From contig CAJTKG010000013.1 of the NCBI GenBank assembly GCA_910576935.1, positions 1 to 62,376 of the forward strand: a stretch of 62,376 bases of DNA, in the 5' to 3' direction. Positions 17,644-27,525 of this stretch are shown in pieces. Position 1 is the stretch's first letter. Each line of letters opens with the position of its first letter. The stretch comes from an uncultured Muribaculaceae bacterium (lineage in GTDB: Bacteria > Bacteroidota > Bacteroidia > Bacteroidales > Muribaculaceae). The notes beneath the pieces were generated by a model that was not told the origin of the DNA, did no database searches, and worked only from the letters and a program-made list of their open reading frames with translations. The position numbers and the translations under genes are program-made.

Positions 17644-20600
17644 AAGTCTATTAACCGCCACGCTTTTGCTGGCCGGCATAGTGTTTTTACACAGCTATGC
17701 GAAAACCGACAAGGGTAATATTCCTGTTGGGCGTCCCGATCCGACGGATGTCCTCAGGATGTTGCCCGACTCCGTTTTCACTGATGTGAAGATGGAAGAT
17801 TTATTGAGAGACGAGGTGTATATGAAACTGGCCGCTGACGGTTGGTCGCCTCAGGAGATTGTAGCAATCATGAACACCGCCGTCAAGGACAAGGCTTCTG
17901 CAAAGAAAAAGGAAGGTTATACGGCATATGCGAAGCAATGGCTCCCGGCGTACGGGCGTTCGGCGGGAGGAGATTCGCTTTATCAGTTTATCGATACCAC
18001 ATATGATGAGAGAGCTGTAATGGCCATAGCAAAGGTTGTGCCCGAGGATATCCTTAACAAGACATGGCCGAAGGTGGTGTATAATGCAGACGACCGTAAG
18101 AATGGTATACGCAATCCCGGTTATTTCCGGGCCGTGGAACACAAACCGTCGTCGGGTCGTATGCATTGGGCGGCTCTTCATCCTGAGAATCCTGACTCGC
18201 TTTATGCAATACCTGAGCGTGCGGGTATATTTGTGACAGGAGATTGCGGCAAGACATGGCGGTGTATAACAGACAATATACCTGTGCGTGCCGACCGAGG
18301 CGCTGTTGTCGGATATTCGATACCTGTCGATCCAGATGATTTCAACCATGTGTTCGGCTTCATGTCTGGTGGCTCTGTGTATGAGACGTGTGACGGTGGT
18401 GAGACTTGGCGCAAGATAGCCGGTGGCCAATCGCGCAGTTTCAAACGCGGTCACTGTTTTCGCGATGCCGAGGGAAATCTTAAGTTTATCGGTTGTTCGA
18501 GCGGAGGCTGGGGCAGCCGTGTATATATCAGCGAAGATACATGCAAAACGTGGACTCAACTTGTGATACCCGACTCGATCAAGGATGTACATCCTGACAA
18601 TGGAAACAAGGGTGGCTGGTTTCAGGAGGTAGCTTTTGACCGTTTCGACCGAAATAAGATATATTTGCCGACATCACGTTCGATATATTACTTTGACGAC
18701 GGAGCCAAAAGTACAGTGGTCAATGGCGTTAAGACATATAATCTTAAGAAGATGCACTTCACGGTGTATGACCGCGACAGTACTGTTGTACGCCGGCCTG
18801 AGGACTATCCTGACAATTCAGGCATTTTCCCGCTTCGTGCGGGAAATCCCGGTTTCCTGTGTGTGAGTCCGACAGACTCGAAGTGCATGTGGTTTATGAC
18901 GAGTCGCAGTCCCCAATATCAAGGCATCTATCGGACTTCTGACGGAGGCAAGACATGGATCACGCTTTCGGAAGGCGATACCGCTCCTATGGGGGCTGCA
19001 ATATTCGGTCACTTCAATGATCCGCCGGGCGGATGGCTCGGCGGTTTCGGTGTGAACTATGCAGATCCGAATTATATGTACGGTGTTTCAATGTGCGGTG
19101 GCTTCACTACAGATGGGGGCAAAACATTCTACCATCAGCACTGGGGATCGCGTTTGCGCAGCGAAATCGACGGAGCGTGGTATGCGGTGACAAATGCACG
19201 CCACTCGTGCGACAATCATTTCGTACTGTCACATAAGTCGGGCCGACAGTTTCGCGGTTCTGACGCAGGTATGCTGATGCTTGATAAGGATCTTACGAAC
19301 AATACGTGGGTTAATATAGGCAGCAATATGGGTAATATGATGTATTACTATGTGGCTGTCAATGAGTTCGGTGATCAGGCAATGATCGGCAACACCCAGG
19401 ATATTGATGTACAGACGTGGCGTTACGGCCGCTGGGGACACTGGCGCGGATATGAAGGTTCGGAGGCGAGCTTCAATCCTTATACCAACATCGGTTTATT
19501 CTCTGGCGGCGGCGGTAGCGGCGGCTTCGACGAAAGTCTGCCGATGAGCAGCTGGTTTGCCCGTTATAATGTGGCAGATGTGGTTACTGGGTCGTGGTAT
19601 ATGGTCAAGTCGTATCCACAGAACCCGATGCGTACGCTTTTTCGCATCGATGACATAGGGCGTAGCGCGATACAGCTGACTCCGGGCACTAACGTAGGCG
19701 GAGGGTATCCGATGGCAAAAGCTCTAAATCATATCAACAATCTGGCATTGTGTCGTGACAAGGGCCGCTGTACGATATATTGTGTGAATATGGACCATCA
19801 GATTTTCAGGTCTGTTGACAATGGCAAGACATTTGAACCGGTGCTGTTCAACGGTATTCCGGCCAAGTTTACCAACTGCCGTATAGCGGCTGACCCTGAC
19901 AATAGTGATATACTTTATGTCGGTGTCCGCGGTAAAGTGCTTCGTTACTTTCTGAATGAAAGCCGCTTTGAGGAGGTCGGCGCGGGTCTTCCCGCTATAG
20001 ACTGCGGTCAGCTTATTTTTCATGAAGGCAGCGGCGATCTCTATTTTATAAATGGCGGCAACGCGAGCATATATATCCTCGAGAACGGGAGTGATACTTG
20101 GCGCTACTGGGTCAAAGGCTACAATCCCGGCAAAATAGGAGACTGCCATGTGTCGATAAACTATACGACTCAAGAAATGGTCTTCTCTGATTATGGCCGC
20201 GGGGTATGGGTGGCTGACCTGGAGCATCCGTCTGACCGCTATTTCAGGAACGGATTTGCTCTGAAGGAACTGTCGCATAAGGATGGACGCCGCACATTAG
20301 GCATCGACACCTATTGGACGATACCATTATATTACTATTATGAATGGACTGTGAATGGCGAGAAAACCGATAATCCTTACCAGTATCTGACACGCCGTCT
20401 AAATGCCGGCGACAAGGTGCAACTGAAGCTGACTTTGCGCGAATCGCCTGATGTGTCGACCACGTCGGCCGAGTTCACCGTAGGAGAGACCGAGTCTCAG
20501 ACTATAGCGCGTCGTAGCGGCAATGCCATATACTCTGACGGACAGGGACGCCTTGACATAGGTTATACCGACTATTTCTTTAATGATTTCACCGTAGACA

Positions 20601-23600
20601 TGTGGATCAGGCCCGAGAACGACGGTGTGATATTGTGCAACCGTCAGCATGTGTACAGTGGCGATGCCAAAGGTTTCGTCATGTTTCTGGAAGGCGGGCA
20701 TCTTAAGTTCCGTTACTCGCCGCGCAACAAGTTCAGCCAGCCGACATATGAGGCCGCAATCGAACAGGAGTGGACTGTCGACGGCGGTAGTGTGATTTAC
20801 GGCAAATGGTCACACATAGCGGTGACTCACAAGCGCGACGGCAATATATGCCTGTATGTGAACGGTAATCTTACGGGATCGGCAGCCCGCAGGCTACCCG
20901 AGGCTACATTGAACAACAGCGTGCCACTCTCGCTCTTCGGCGATGCTATAGAGCGTGGCACACTTGAAGCCACAGTCGATGAACTTAAGATATGGAGCCG
21001 CGAACTTTCTGTCGAGGAAATACGCCGCGAGATGTATTCTGTCAATGCCGACGACCGCGACGGGCTTGTGGCATACTATGACTTCAACGGGGACAATCTT
21101 GAAGGCGATAATGAGACATACTCGTGCCGCACTCCGATGTCGCGTACGCGTGCCGTAGTATCGCATGCGAAGATGCCTGTGCCCGTTAGTGCAAGGGCCG
21201 CATCGTACGAGGAGATGGCGTCGGGCGAGAAGTTGTTTGCGTCCCGCGACGGCGACATTATGCGTCTGAGCATGACCTCTGCGCCCGGTGCAGTCGGGGT
21301 ATATGCATATGATGCCGGTGACTGGACATCGGATAATGACAATCTCGACTACAAGTATTATGATGTGGCAGGTACGGGATATTGTATACATTCGTTTGAC
21401 CGCACGGCTTTGTCTGATTCGGTGTATGTAGAGTTCTATCCTTTTGGCGATAGCTTCAATATGGAGAAAAAATACCGTCTATATGCCTCCGATCCCAATG
21501 CCTCGAAATCGCGTTGGCTGCTTGTCGGCGAACTCATAGGCGACGCTTCGAAAGGTTCGTTGGGTATTCACGTGCCTGAACTAAGTTCTATCGTTGATCT
21601 TAAACTAATGATCGTGTCTATAAAACCGGCTATAGAGTTGAGCATTGAAGGTGTTGACGAGTCGGGCGAATTTGAAGTGTTCGATGATACGAAAGCGTCA
21701 TATCACGTTACGGCCCGCTTGCTGGAGAATCTGAAAGAGCCTGTCGACGGATACAGAATGATTTCTGACAGTTCTCTTATACAGACGCCTGATCCGCTCT
21801 ACTTCACGCGTGGTGTGGCCGAGACAGATCTTACGGTTGACATTAGCAAGCTTGGCAAACTTAACGAACGCGTCTCGACTCATCTGCGCGGCAGCGACGA
21901 GAGGATGATACCTATACCGATCGATGTTATAAACCGTATATCTCCTCGTGAGATAGGTAATTCGGCAGCCCTTGTCAACGGTGGTATAACAGTGGGCAAC
22001 GGGACGGATTTTGCCCGTCTGAACAACAGCAACACTGTGACGTTGATGGGATGGGTTCGCATAGACAGCGCCTCGGTTCTTAGCGGGACCAAGCCGTTGA
22101 TATTCTTCCGCAGTACGAATCCGTCTGTAGCGACAGGTATACATCTTCAGGATGGTAATCTACGCTGCCACTGGAATGAGGAAAGCTGGAGCTGGAATCA
22201 GCGTACCACTCTCAGTGTTACCCGAAACGATCTGGAAAAATGGATACACGTAGCTATTGTGGCGCGTCCTGACGGTATGGATTACTATCTCAACGGCATG
22301 AGGGCGTGGGTGACGCGTGCGATTAACAAAGGTCGCGTATACTCGGGCCTGATGCTTGGACAGAACCGCGACGGTGACAGATGGTTTTCGGGCGCTTTCG
22401 ATCAGGTGCTTGCTTTCAACCGTTCGCTTACGCAGGATGAGGTAGTGAAGTATATGCACCGACGCGCGCTGCTTAATGATTCGTCGCTTGTGGCCTACAT
22501 AACGATGGATGACTATGACAGTAAGGGTAACCTACGTGAGACTTCGGCCTATATGCCGATGAAAAAATACGGGACGGTGACAGACAGACATCCGTCGATA
22601 GTGCCGTTTGACGCACGTGCCGTGTGCCTGTCGACAGCTGATGAAAGCCCAATAGCGATAACGTTCCCCGCCGGTAAGACGAGGAGCGCGTATGTGTCGA
22701 CATTTACCGGAACCCCGTATAACTTCTTCAACAGTCGAGCGAGTGAGCTTGTGCCGCTCAATCATGAATATTACTCTGTGGTATATGGTGTCACCGGGGC
22801 TGTTGCTGCGGCTGACACACTGACTGTCAGCTATCGTCATCCGAGTATTGTTGTCGGAGACTCGCTTACGATGGGTGTCCGTCCGCTTGGTACAGGCGAT
22901 CCGATGGCGACATTGATCAGAGGTGTGGCAGTAGATGACGGCGTTGCCGATTTCAAGATATCTTATACTTTGATGGCCGGTGCGAGTGAGGTGATGTTCT
23001 ATATGTCACCGTCGACAACGCGTCGCCCGGTTAACGTATCGGTAAGTTTCGGCAATGGTGTGACGAGCGGCGAACGTTTCATGCTTGATGACGGCATCAA
23101 CCGCATACCAGTGACCGTGCGCGTGTTGAGCGGCAGCGCCGACGAGAACCTATCTCTGACAGTCAAAGAAAGCGGCTATGCACGCATCGAGAATCCGCAG
23201 ATAGACTTGTCAGTGCCTGAGAGTACATATTATATAGACGTGGATATGGACCGTATCAATCGCAAGGAGCTTAATCCGCTAACCGTTAATGTAGTAGGTG
23301 CAAAAGCCGACGAACTTACGCTTGATCTCTACGTTGAGCCGCGCGTCGAGTTGAGACTCAAAAACGGAGAAGATGCCAACACTTATGTGGCCACTGAGGC
23401 CATATCGACTCTTGATGTGGAGGCTGTGTTGGTAGACGGTTATCTTGACAAGGATGTGGAGCTCACAACAGACACCGACATGAAGTCGACGCTCGATATT
23501 GCCGGCGGTAATCTTTTGCTGAACAAGCCGGTTAAAATAGACAATCTTGAATACTATCCGTCTGATTTCGGTGAGATAGCCGAAGGTTGGAATCTGATAG

Positions 23601-24544
23601 GCAATCCATATCTTACAAACATAAATCTGACCAAGCATCAGAATGTGTCGTATGATCCGGAGAGTGTCACCAGATATGTATACAATTGTAATCCGGTGAC
23701 CGGGAATTATGAAGTTTATGATATGACTACATATGACGCGCGGCAGAAGATACATCCGTTCCAGTCGTACTTCGTGCAGGCGATGACCGACGCCGCCGAT
23801 TTCACTGTGACTCCGATAGCCAAAGAAAAGTCGGCCTCTAAGAAAACCATAGACTACTATGATGCCGATGAGGACGTTTTGGTCGAACTTGGAGTTTACA
23901 CCGATGGTGACGAAACAGATAAGGCTGTTCTGCGCATAGACAATACCGCATCTCACCAATATCAGGTAAACGAGGATGCCGCCAAACTTTGGAGTTTGAG
24001 CGGAAGAGCCGCTCAGGTTTATACGTATGATGATTACGACAATCCTATGTCTATAGACTGTCGTGAGTCAGCGACGACTATGACCGTTCCAATAGGTCTG
24101 AAGATGCCTGCTGCTGGTGAGTATGAACTGCGCGTAGACAAGCTACAGGGTTTCGACAAGGATTTCAAGGTATACCTTACGGATAAACTTTCGGGTACAA
24201 GAACCGAACTTACATCAGAGTCGGAACCATACGGTTTCAGCGTAGACACACCTGGAGATTGCAAAGGACGTTTCGCCTTGGAAATCGAGGACGACAGACT
24301 ATTGACTGGTGTTGACCGGACAGACGATAAACCTCACTACCGAGTGTATACAGGCGACGGGACATGTAGGGTGACAGGACTTCGGGGCGATGCCACGGTG
24401 ACTATATATGATATGGTGGGGCGTCAGATTGTGCGTTGCTATACGCCTGATATGGAATTCGAGACCTCGCTCGAGTCAGGACCTTATGTGGTGACCATCA
24501 ATGAGAACGCAAAGAATTACAATGTCAAAATCGTAGTAAAATGA
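17636..24544 (+). CDS. Giant T9SS-exported Asp-box/LamG surface protein
   Basis: A 2302-residue secreted protein. The signal peptide (about 1-22) ends near FLHSYA. A beta-propeller-like region (about 150-860) carries repeated Asp boxes: TGDCGKTW, CDGGETW, SEDTCKTW, TSDGGKTW, TTDGGKTF and SVDNGKTF. This resembles the sortilin/GH74/BNR class. A PKD/Ig-like segment follows (about 865-955). Two LamG/concanavalin A-like domains lie near 962-1150 (FTVDMWIRP, GKWSHIAVTHKRDG, LVAYYDFNG) and 1440-1622 (VTLMGWVRI, WIHVAIVARPDG). A long beta-rich stretch comes next, with GWNLIGNPY near 1983. The final 65 residues, ending NYNVKIVVK, form a T9SS type A sorting domain. No sialidase FRIP motif or other catalytic signature was found. 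It is the first gene of a coupled trio and its stop overlaps the next start (ATGA). Substrate or ligand binding at the cell surface is likely. Confidence 0.85.
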   Translation: MSKSLLTATLLLAGIVFLHSYAKTDKGNIPVGRPDPTDVLRMLPDSVFTDVKMEDLLRDEVYMKLAADGWSPQEIVAIMNTAVKDKASAKKKEGYTAYAKQWLPAYGRSAGGDSLYQFIDTTYDERAVMAIAKVVPEDILNKTWPKVVYNADDRKNGIRNPGYFRAVEHKPSSGRMHWAALHPENPDSLYAIPERAGIFVTGDCGKTWRCITDNIPVRADRGAVVGYSIPVDPDDFNHVFGFMSGGSVYETCDGGETWRKIAGGQSRSFKRGHCFRDAEGNLKFIGCSSGGWGSRVYISEDTCKTWTQLVIPDSIKDVHPDNGNKGGWFQEVAFDRFDRNKIYLPTSRSIYYFDDGAKSTVVNGVKTYNLKKMHFTVYDRDSTVVRRPEDYPDNSGIFPLRAGNPGFLCVSPTDSKCMWFMTSRSPQYQGIYRTSDGGKTWITLSEGDTAPMGAAIFGHFNDPPGGWLGGFGVNYADPNYMYGVSMCGGFTTDGGKTFYHQHWGSRLRSEIDGAWYAVTNARHSCDNHFVLSHKSGRQFRGSDAGMLMLDKDLTNNTWVNIGSNMGNMMYYYVAVNEFGDQAMIGNTQDIDVQTWRYGRWGHWRGYEGSEASFNPYTNIGLFSGGGGSGGFDESLPMSSWFARYNVADVVTGSWYMVKSYPQNPMRTLFRIDDIGRSAIQLTPGTNVGGGYPMAKALNHINNLALCRDKGRCTIYCVNMDHQIFRSVDNGKTFEPVLFNGIPAKFTNCRIAADPDNSDILYVGVRGKVLRYFLNESRFEEVGAGLPAIDCGQLIFHEGSGDLYFINGGNASIYILENGSDTWRYWVKGYNPGKIGDCHVSINYTTQEMVFSDYGRGVWVADLEHPSDRYFRNGFALKELSHKDGRRTLGIDTYWTIPLYYYYEWTVNGEKTDNPYQYLTRRLNAGDKVQLKLTLRESPDVSTTSAEFTVGETESQTIARRSGNAIYSDGQGRLDIGYTDYFFNDFTVDMWIRPENDGVILCNRQHVYSGDAKGFVMFLEGGHLKFRYSPRNKFSQPTYEAAIEQEWTVDGGSVIYGKWSHIAVTHKRDGNICLYVNGNLTGSAARRLPEATLNNSVPLSLFGDAIERGTLEATVDELKIWSRELSVEEIRREMYSVNADDRDGLVAYYDFNGDNLEGDNETYSCRTPMSRTRAVVSHAKMPVPVSARAASYEEMASGEKLFASRDGDIMRLSMTSAPGAVGVYAYDAGDWTSDNDNLDYKYYDVAGTGYCIHSFDRTALSDSVYVEFYPFGDSFNMEKKYRLYASDPNASKSRWLLVGELIGDASKGSLGIHVPELSSIVDLKLMIVSIKPAIELSIEGVDESGEFEVFDDTKASYHVTARLLENLKEPVDGYRMISDSSLIQTPDPLYFTRGVAETDLTVDISKLGKLNERVSTHLRGSDERMIPIPIDVINRISPREIGNSAALVNGGITVGNGTDFARLNNSNTVTLMGWVRIDSASVLSGTKPLIFFRSTNPSVATGIHLQDGNLRCHWNEESWSWNQRTTLSVTRNDLEKWIHVAIVARPDGMDYYLNGMRAWVTRAINKGRVYSGLMLGQNRDGDRWFSGAFDQVLAFNRSLTQDEVVKYMHRRALLNDSSLVAYITMDDYDSKGNLRETSAYMPMKKYGTVTDRHPSIVPFDARAVCLSTADESPIAITFPAGKTRSAYVSTFTGTPYNFFNSRASELVPLNHEYYSVVYGVTGAVAAADTLTVSYRHPSIVVGDSLTMGVRPLGTGDPMATLIRGVAVDDGVADFKISYTLMAGASEVMFYMSPSTTRRPVNVSVSFGNGVTSGERFMLDDGINRIPVTVRVLSGSADENLSLTVKESGYARIENPQIDLSVPESTYYIDVDMDRINRKELNPLTVNVVGAKADELTLDLYVEPRVELRLKNGEDANTYVATEAISTLDVEAVLVDGYLDKDVELTTDTDMKSTLDIAGGNLLLNKPVKIDNLEYYPSDFGEIAEGWNLIGNPYLTNINLTKHQNVSYDPESVTRYVYNCNPVTGNYEVYDMTTYDARQKIHPFQSYFVQAMTDAADFTVTPIAKEKSASKKTIDYYDADEDVLVELGVYTDGDETDKAVLRIDNTASHQYQVNEDAAKLWSLSGRAAQVYTYDDYDNPMSIDCRESATTMTVPIGLKMPAAGEYELRVDKLQGFDKDFKVYLTDKLSGTRTELTSESEPYGFSVDTPGDCKGRFALEIEDDRLLTGVDRTDDKPHYRVYTGDGTCRVTGLRGDATVTIYDMVGRQIVRCYTPDMEFETSLESGPYVVTINENAKNYNVKIVVK

Positions 24545-27525
24545 ATATAAGTTTCAGGAATGCGCTGTCCGCCCTGATGCTCGTTTGCGCATCAGGTGCG
24601 GCCTTCGCCCAAAGCATGACTCTTCTGGGTGTCTTCAATGACGGGACTAATGGACAGATAAAGGCCGAGATAAACCTGGAAGGTAAAGAAATACAGAGTG
24701 TGACGACATATAGTTACCGTATGTCTGACGGCTACAATACTACCTCTACAGACTATGAACTGATAGACGGTTGCTACTTGACGGCTGATATAGACTTCAA
24801 TCCCGGTAACTATGCCTATCGTATGAAGGTAGACTTCACTGACGGTAGCACACTGTTGTCTGAATGTGTCGACAAAGACTACAGAGAGGCGTTTATGTGG
24901 TTAGGCGACTATCCTTTCCGGACTGCTGTCTCGGGATGGTCGGGCCGCAATCCGCGCGTTGACATAAGCGTTGACAATACCAACCCGCCTTCGGCCACAC
25001 CCACCCGCATGACGGTGAACGATACGGTGTTCTATAAAGGCGTGTCAAATCACGCGCAAGGACACGTATCATTCCTTTTTGACAGACCGTTCACACGTTT
25101 TGTGACGCGATACGGCATACAGGATGATAAAGCTGCGGGCAATCTGACCTACACTTTCTGGAACAACCGTACGTGGAACGGCACGGGATGGACCGGCGGC
25201 TCCGCTGCCATAAGACAGAAAATGTATTCAAAGACTAATACCGCCCGTGGTGATAATCCGTGTATCCGTGATCTTGAGTTAGATATGACCGACAAGAACT
25301 CACTCTATATCGAGGCGCTTTCAGACGGCAACAACGCCGGCGACCATGCTCATCTTCTTTTGTCAAGATTGTATATTGAGTTGCCTGACAACTCGAATAA
25401 AGTGGCGCAGACTATAAGGTTTATCACGCAGGGAGGTCTGTTGCCTGTTGATGCCGACCGTCTGACGCTTGAAGCTGAAGCAGAGTCGGGGGGCAAAATA
25501 ACCTACCGCATCATCAGCGGACGCGATATAGCCCGCATCGAGAACGGCAATGAGCTGGTCGCTGTATATGGTTCGAAGGGCGATATAGTGGTAGAAGCTA
25601 CGCAGTATGGCGATGATTCATATCTGCCGGCCACATCATATATCACCTTTTCTGCTGACTTTCAGCCAAAGGTTGAAATGCTTGCCACGTATCCTACGGC
25701 AGTCGAAGGTGTGCGTACCGCTTATTTCCTTATTGATACAAAGGGTCGCGATCTGAAACAACTTGATCTGCAATTGTATGATAATCCTCGCAGTCTGACA
25801 CCTCTTGATCCTATCGACCTGACAGATTACTTTGATTCGTCGAGGAAGAGCGAGAAGCAGATAGTAGATTTCCCGTTCAACGCGTCAGATGAAGTGGTCC
25901 ATCGGTTTACCTATGACATCGACGGTATTGACGCTCCTGTGACAACCATGTACCGCCAGGGACAGGAGAGTTTCGACTATCTGTCAGACCTGACATACAA
26001 AGTGGGTACGGGATGGGATCATTGGACAGCCGATATCGCGTATGACCGTACATCGAAGCTGCAGATCGGTGACCGAACTTATGCCAAAGGTTTCGGTACT
26101 CATGCGGCCGGTTATGTTGAATCGACATGTGATTTGAGCAAATACGACCGTTTTGTGGTTGACTTGGGTGGCCAGCCAATAAGCAACCCGACCAGAGGAA
26201 AACTGAACTTCGCGCTCAAAAGCGCGTCGAACGGCAGTGTACTGCTCAACACGGGTAATGTTGACTGGAGAACATGTACCGAATGGGATTATAAGCTTAA
26301 CGGTTTGTCGAAGGTATATATTCTGTGTGGTAATGGCGGTGACGGCAACACTAATGATGTGGTTTGTGTGGGAGCTCCGCGTTTTTACTATCCGGCTATA
26401 ATGAAGAAGCCTCAGACGATAACATGGATTGCCGATGCTGAAATCAACGAGTGTCGTCCCACAATAATAACTCTGGATGCCGAGGCTCAATCCGGTCTCG
26501 ATGTCATCTACCGGCTGATAGAAGGAGATGAATACGCACGGATAGAAGACGGCAACAAACTTAACGTTTTCAATATTCCGTCTGACAGCTGCCGGGTTGT
26601 GGTAATGGCGTATCAGCCGGGAGATGAGACATGGGCGGCAAGCGATGTGCATACCTGTGTCTTCAAAGTGGCCAATCACGTGATAGTGGCCAAAGACGAG
26701 CGAGTGGAACTTGATGGCCCGTTGAGTGTCAAGGAGATGACGGTTTATGCAGATAATCTTTCGTCAGGACAGGTATTGGTGAAGTCGGGTCTTGTGAGTG
26801 TCGAGAAGATGATGCTGAAGTATACTTTCAATCCGGGCGAATGGACATATATAGCATTCCCGTCTGACATGAATCTTGATGAAGTGAGTGACCTAAACAG
26901 TAAAGGGTATTATTTCAACAATACACGCGATGGTGTAGGAGGTTACTATATAAGCGGTTATAATACTCGCCGGCGTTCCGGCTCGGATAGCGAGAGTCCG
27001 TGGGAGACTCTGACCTTGCCAGAAGTCAAAGGTCTGAAAGGTTATATCATGTGTGTCGACGGCGCTCTTGGCGATGACCCTGTGGAGATAACGTTTACGA
27101 TGAATAATCTTGAGCTTGATCTAAGTTCTACGATACGCCCGATCCATCTGACGCTCGACATGAGCTATTCAGACCCCGGTTCCGAGCAGGCTGTATATGT
27201 CAAACCGACAAATGTGAAAGGCAATACCTTGAAAGTGAATGTGAAGTTCAAGCCATCTGATGAGTCGTCGCTTCCTGTAAATCACGCTCGGGCGCTCAAG
27301 GCCATGAGAGTGACATATACCCCCAAACGTACAGGCATTCGCTTGACTCTCCCAGATCAGAGTCCTGCCCGTGTGGGCATTTTTGATAAAACCGGCGAGA
27401 AAGTGCTCAAGGCAGTCAACTATATCGCGCCGATGATGATAGACCTGTCTGATCTGCCAAAGGGCAAGTATGTGGTGGCTGTTATCTACGGTCCGGCTTC
27501 GGCAGTACGTGAAATAGAATTATGA
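24541..27525 (+). CDS. T9SS-exported protein with duplicated NPCBM and Ig-like modules
   Basis: A 994-residue secreted protein. The signal peptide (1-23) ends SGAAFA. An NPCBM-like domain lies near 117-277 (FMWLGDYPFRTAVSGW; FYKGVSNHAQGHVSFLFDRP). An Ig-like module follows near 285-380 (AQTIRFITQGG, YRIISGRDIARIENGN). A second NPCBM lies near 479-620 (VGTGWDHWTADIAYDRTSK; AKGFGTHAAGYVESTCDLSK), then a second Ig-like module near 622-715 (PQTITWIADAE, YRLIEGDEYARIEDGN). The pairs are clearly internal duplications. The C-terminus (about 920-994, with RVGIFDKTGEKVLKAV and LPKGKYVVAVIYG) is a T9SS sorting domain. No catalytic domain is attached, whereas NPCBM modules usually accompany glycoside hydrolases. 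Both ends overlap neighbours by ATGA, so it is translated with the giant protein and the receptor. Carbohydrate or glycoconjugate binding is inferred. Confidence 0.85.
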   Translation: MNISFRNALSALMLVCASGAAFAQSMTLLGVFNDGTNGQIKAEINLEGKEIQSVTTYSYRMSDGYNTTSTDYELIDGCYLTADIDFNPGNYAYRMKVDFTDGSTLLSECVDKDYREAFMWLGDYPFRTAVSGWSGRNPRVDISVDNTNPPSATPTRMTVNDTVFYKGVSNHAQGHVSFLFDRPFTRFVTRYGIQDDKAAGNLTYTFWNNRTWNGTGWTGGSAAIRQKMYSKTNTARGDNPCIRDLELDMTDKNSLYIEALSDGNNAGDHAHLLLSRLYIELPDNSNKVAQTIRFITQGGLLPVDADRLTLEAEAESGGKITYRIISGRDIARIENGNELVAVYGSKGDIVVEATQYGDDSYLPATSYITFSADFQPKVEMLATYPTAVEGVRTAYFLIDTKGRDLKQLDLQLYDNPRSLTPLDPIDLTDYFDSSRKSEKQIVDFPFNASDEVVHRFTYDIDGIDAPVTTMYRQGQESFDYLSDLTYKVGTGWDHWTADIAYDRTSKLQIGDRTYAKGFGTHAAGYVESTCDLSKYDRFVVDLGGQPISNPTRGKLNFALKSASNGSVLLNTGNVDWRTCTEWDYKLNGLSKVYILCGNGGDGNTNDVVCVGAPRFYYPAIMKKPQTITWIADAEINECRPTIITLDAEAQSGLDVIYRLIEGDEYARIEDGNKLNVFNIPSDSCRVVVMAYQPGDETWAASDVHTCVFKVANHVIVAKDERVELDGPLSVKEMTVYADNLSSGQVLVKSGLVSVEKMMLKYTFNPGEWTYIAFPSDMNLDEVSDLNSKGYYFNNTRDGVGGYYISGYNTRRRSGSDSESPWETLTLPEVKGLKGYIMCVDGALGDDPVEITFTMNNLELDLSSTIRPIHLTLDMSYSDPGSEQAVYVKPTNVKGNTLKVNVKFKPSDESSLPVNHARALKAMRVTYTPKRTGIRLTLPDQSPARVGIFDKTGEKVLKAVNYIAPMMIDLSDLPKGKYVVAVIYGPASAVREIEL

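Noticed and set aside
17636..24544. Sialidase call for the giant protein, based on Asp boxes
   Set aside because: No FRIP/YRIP motif or arginine triad was found (FRIDD occurs but is not the motif), and Asp boxes also occur in sortilin- and GH74-like propellers.
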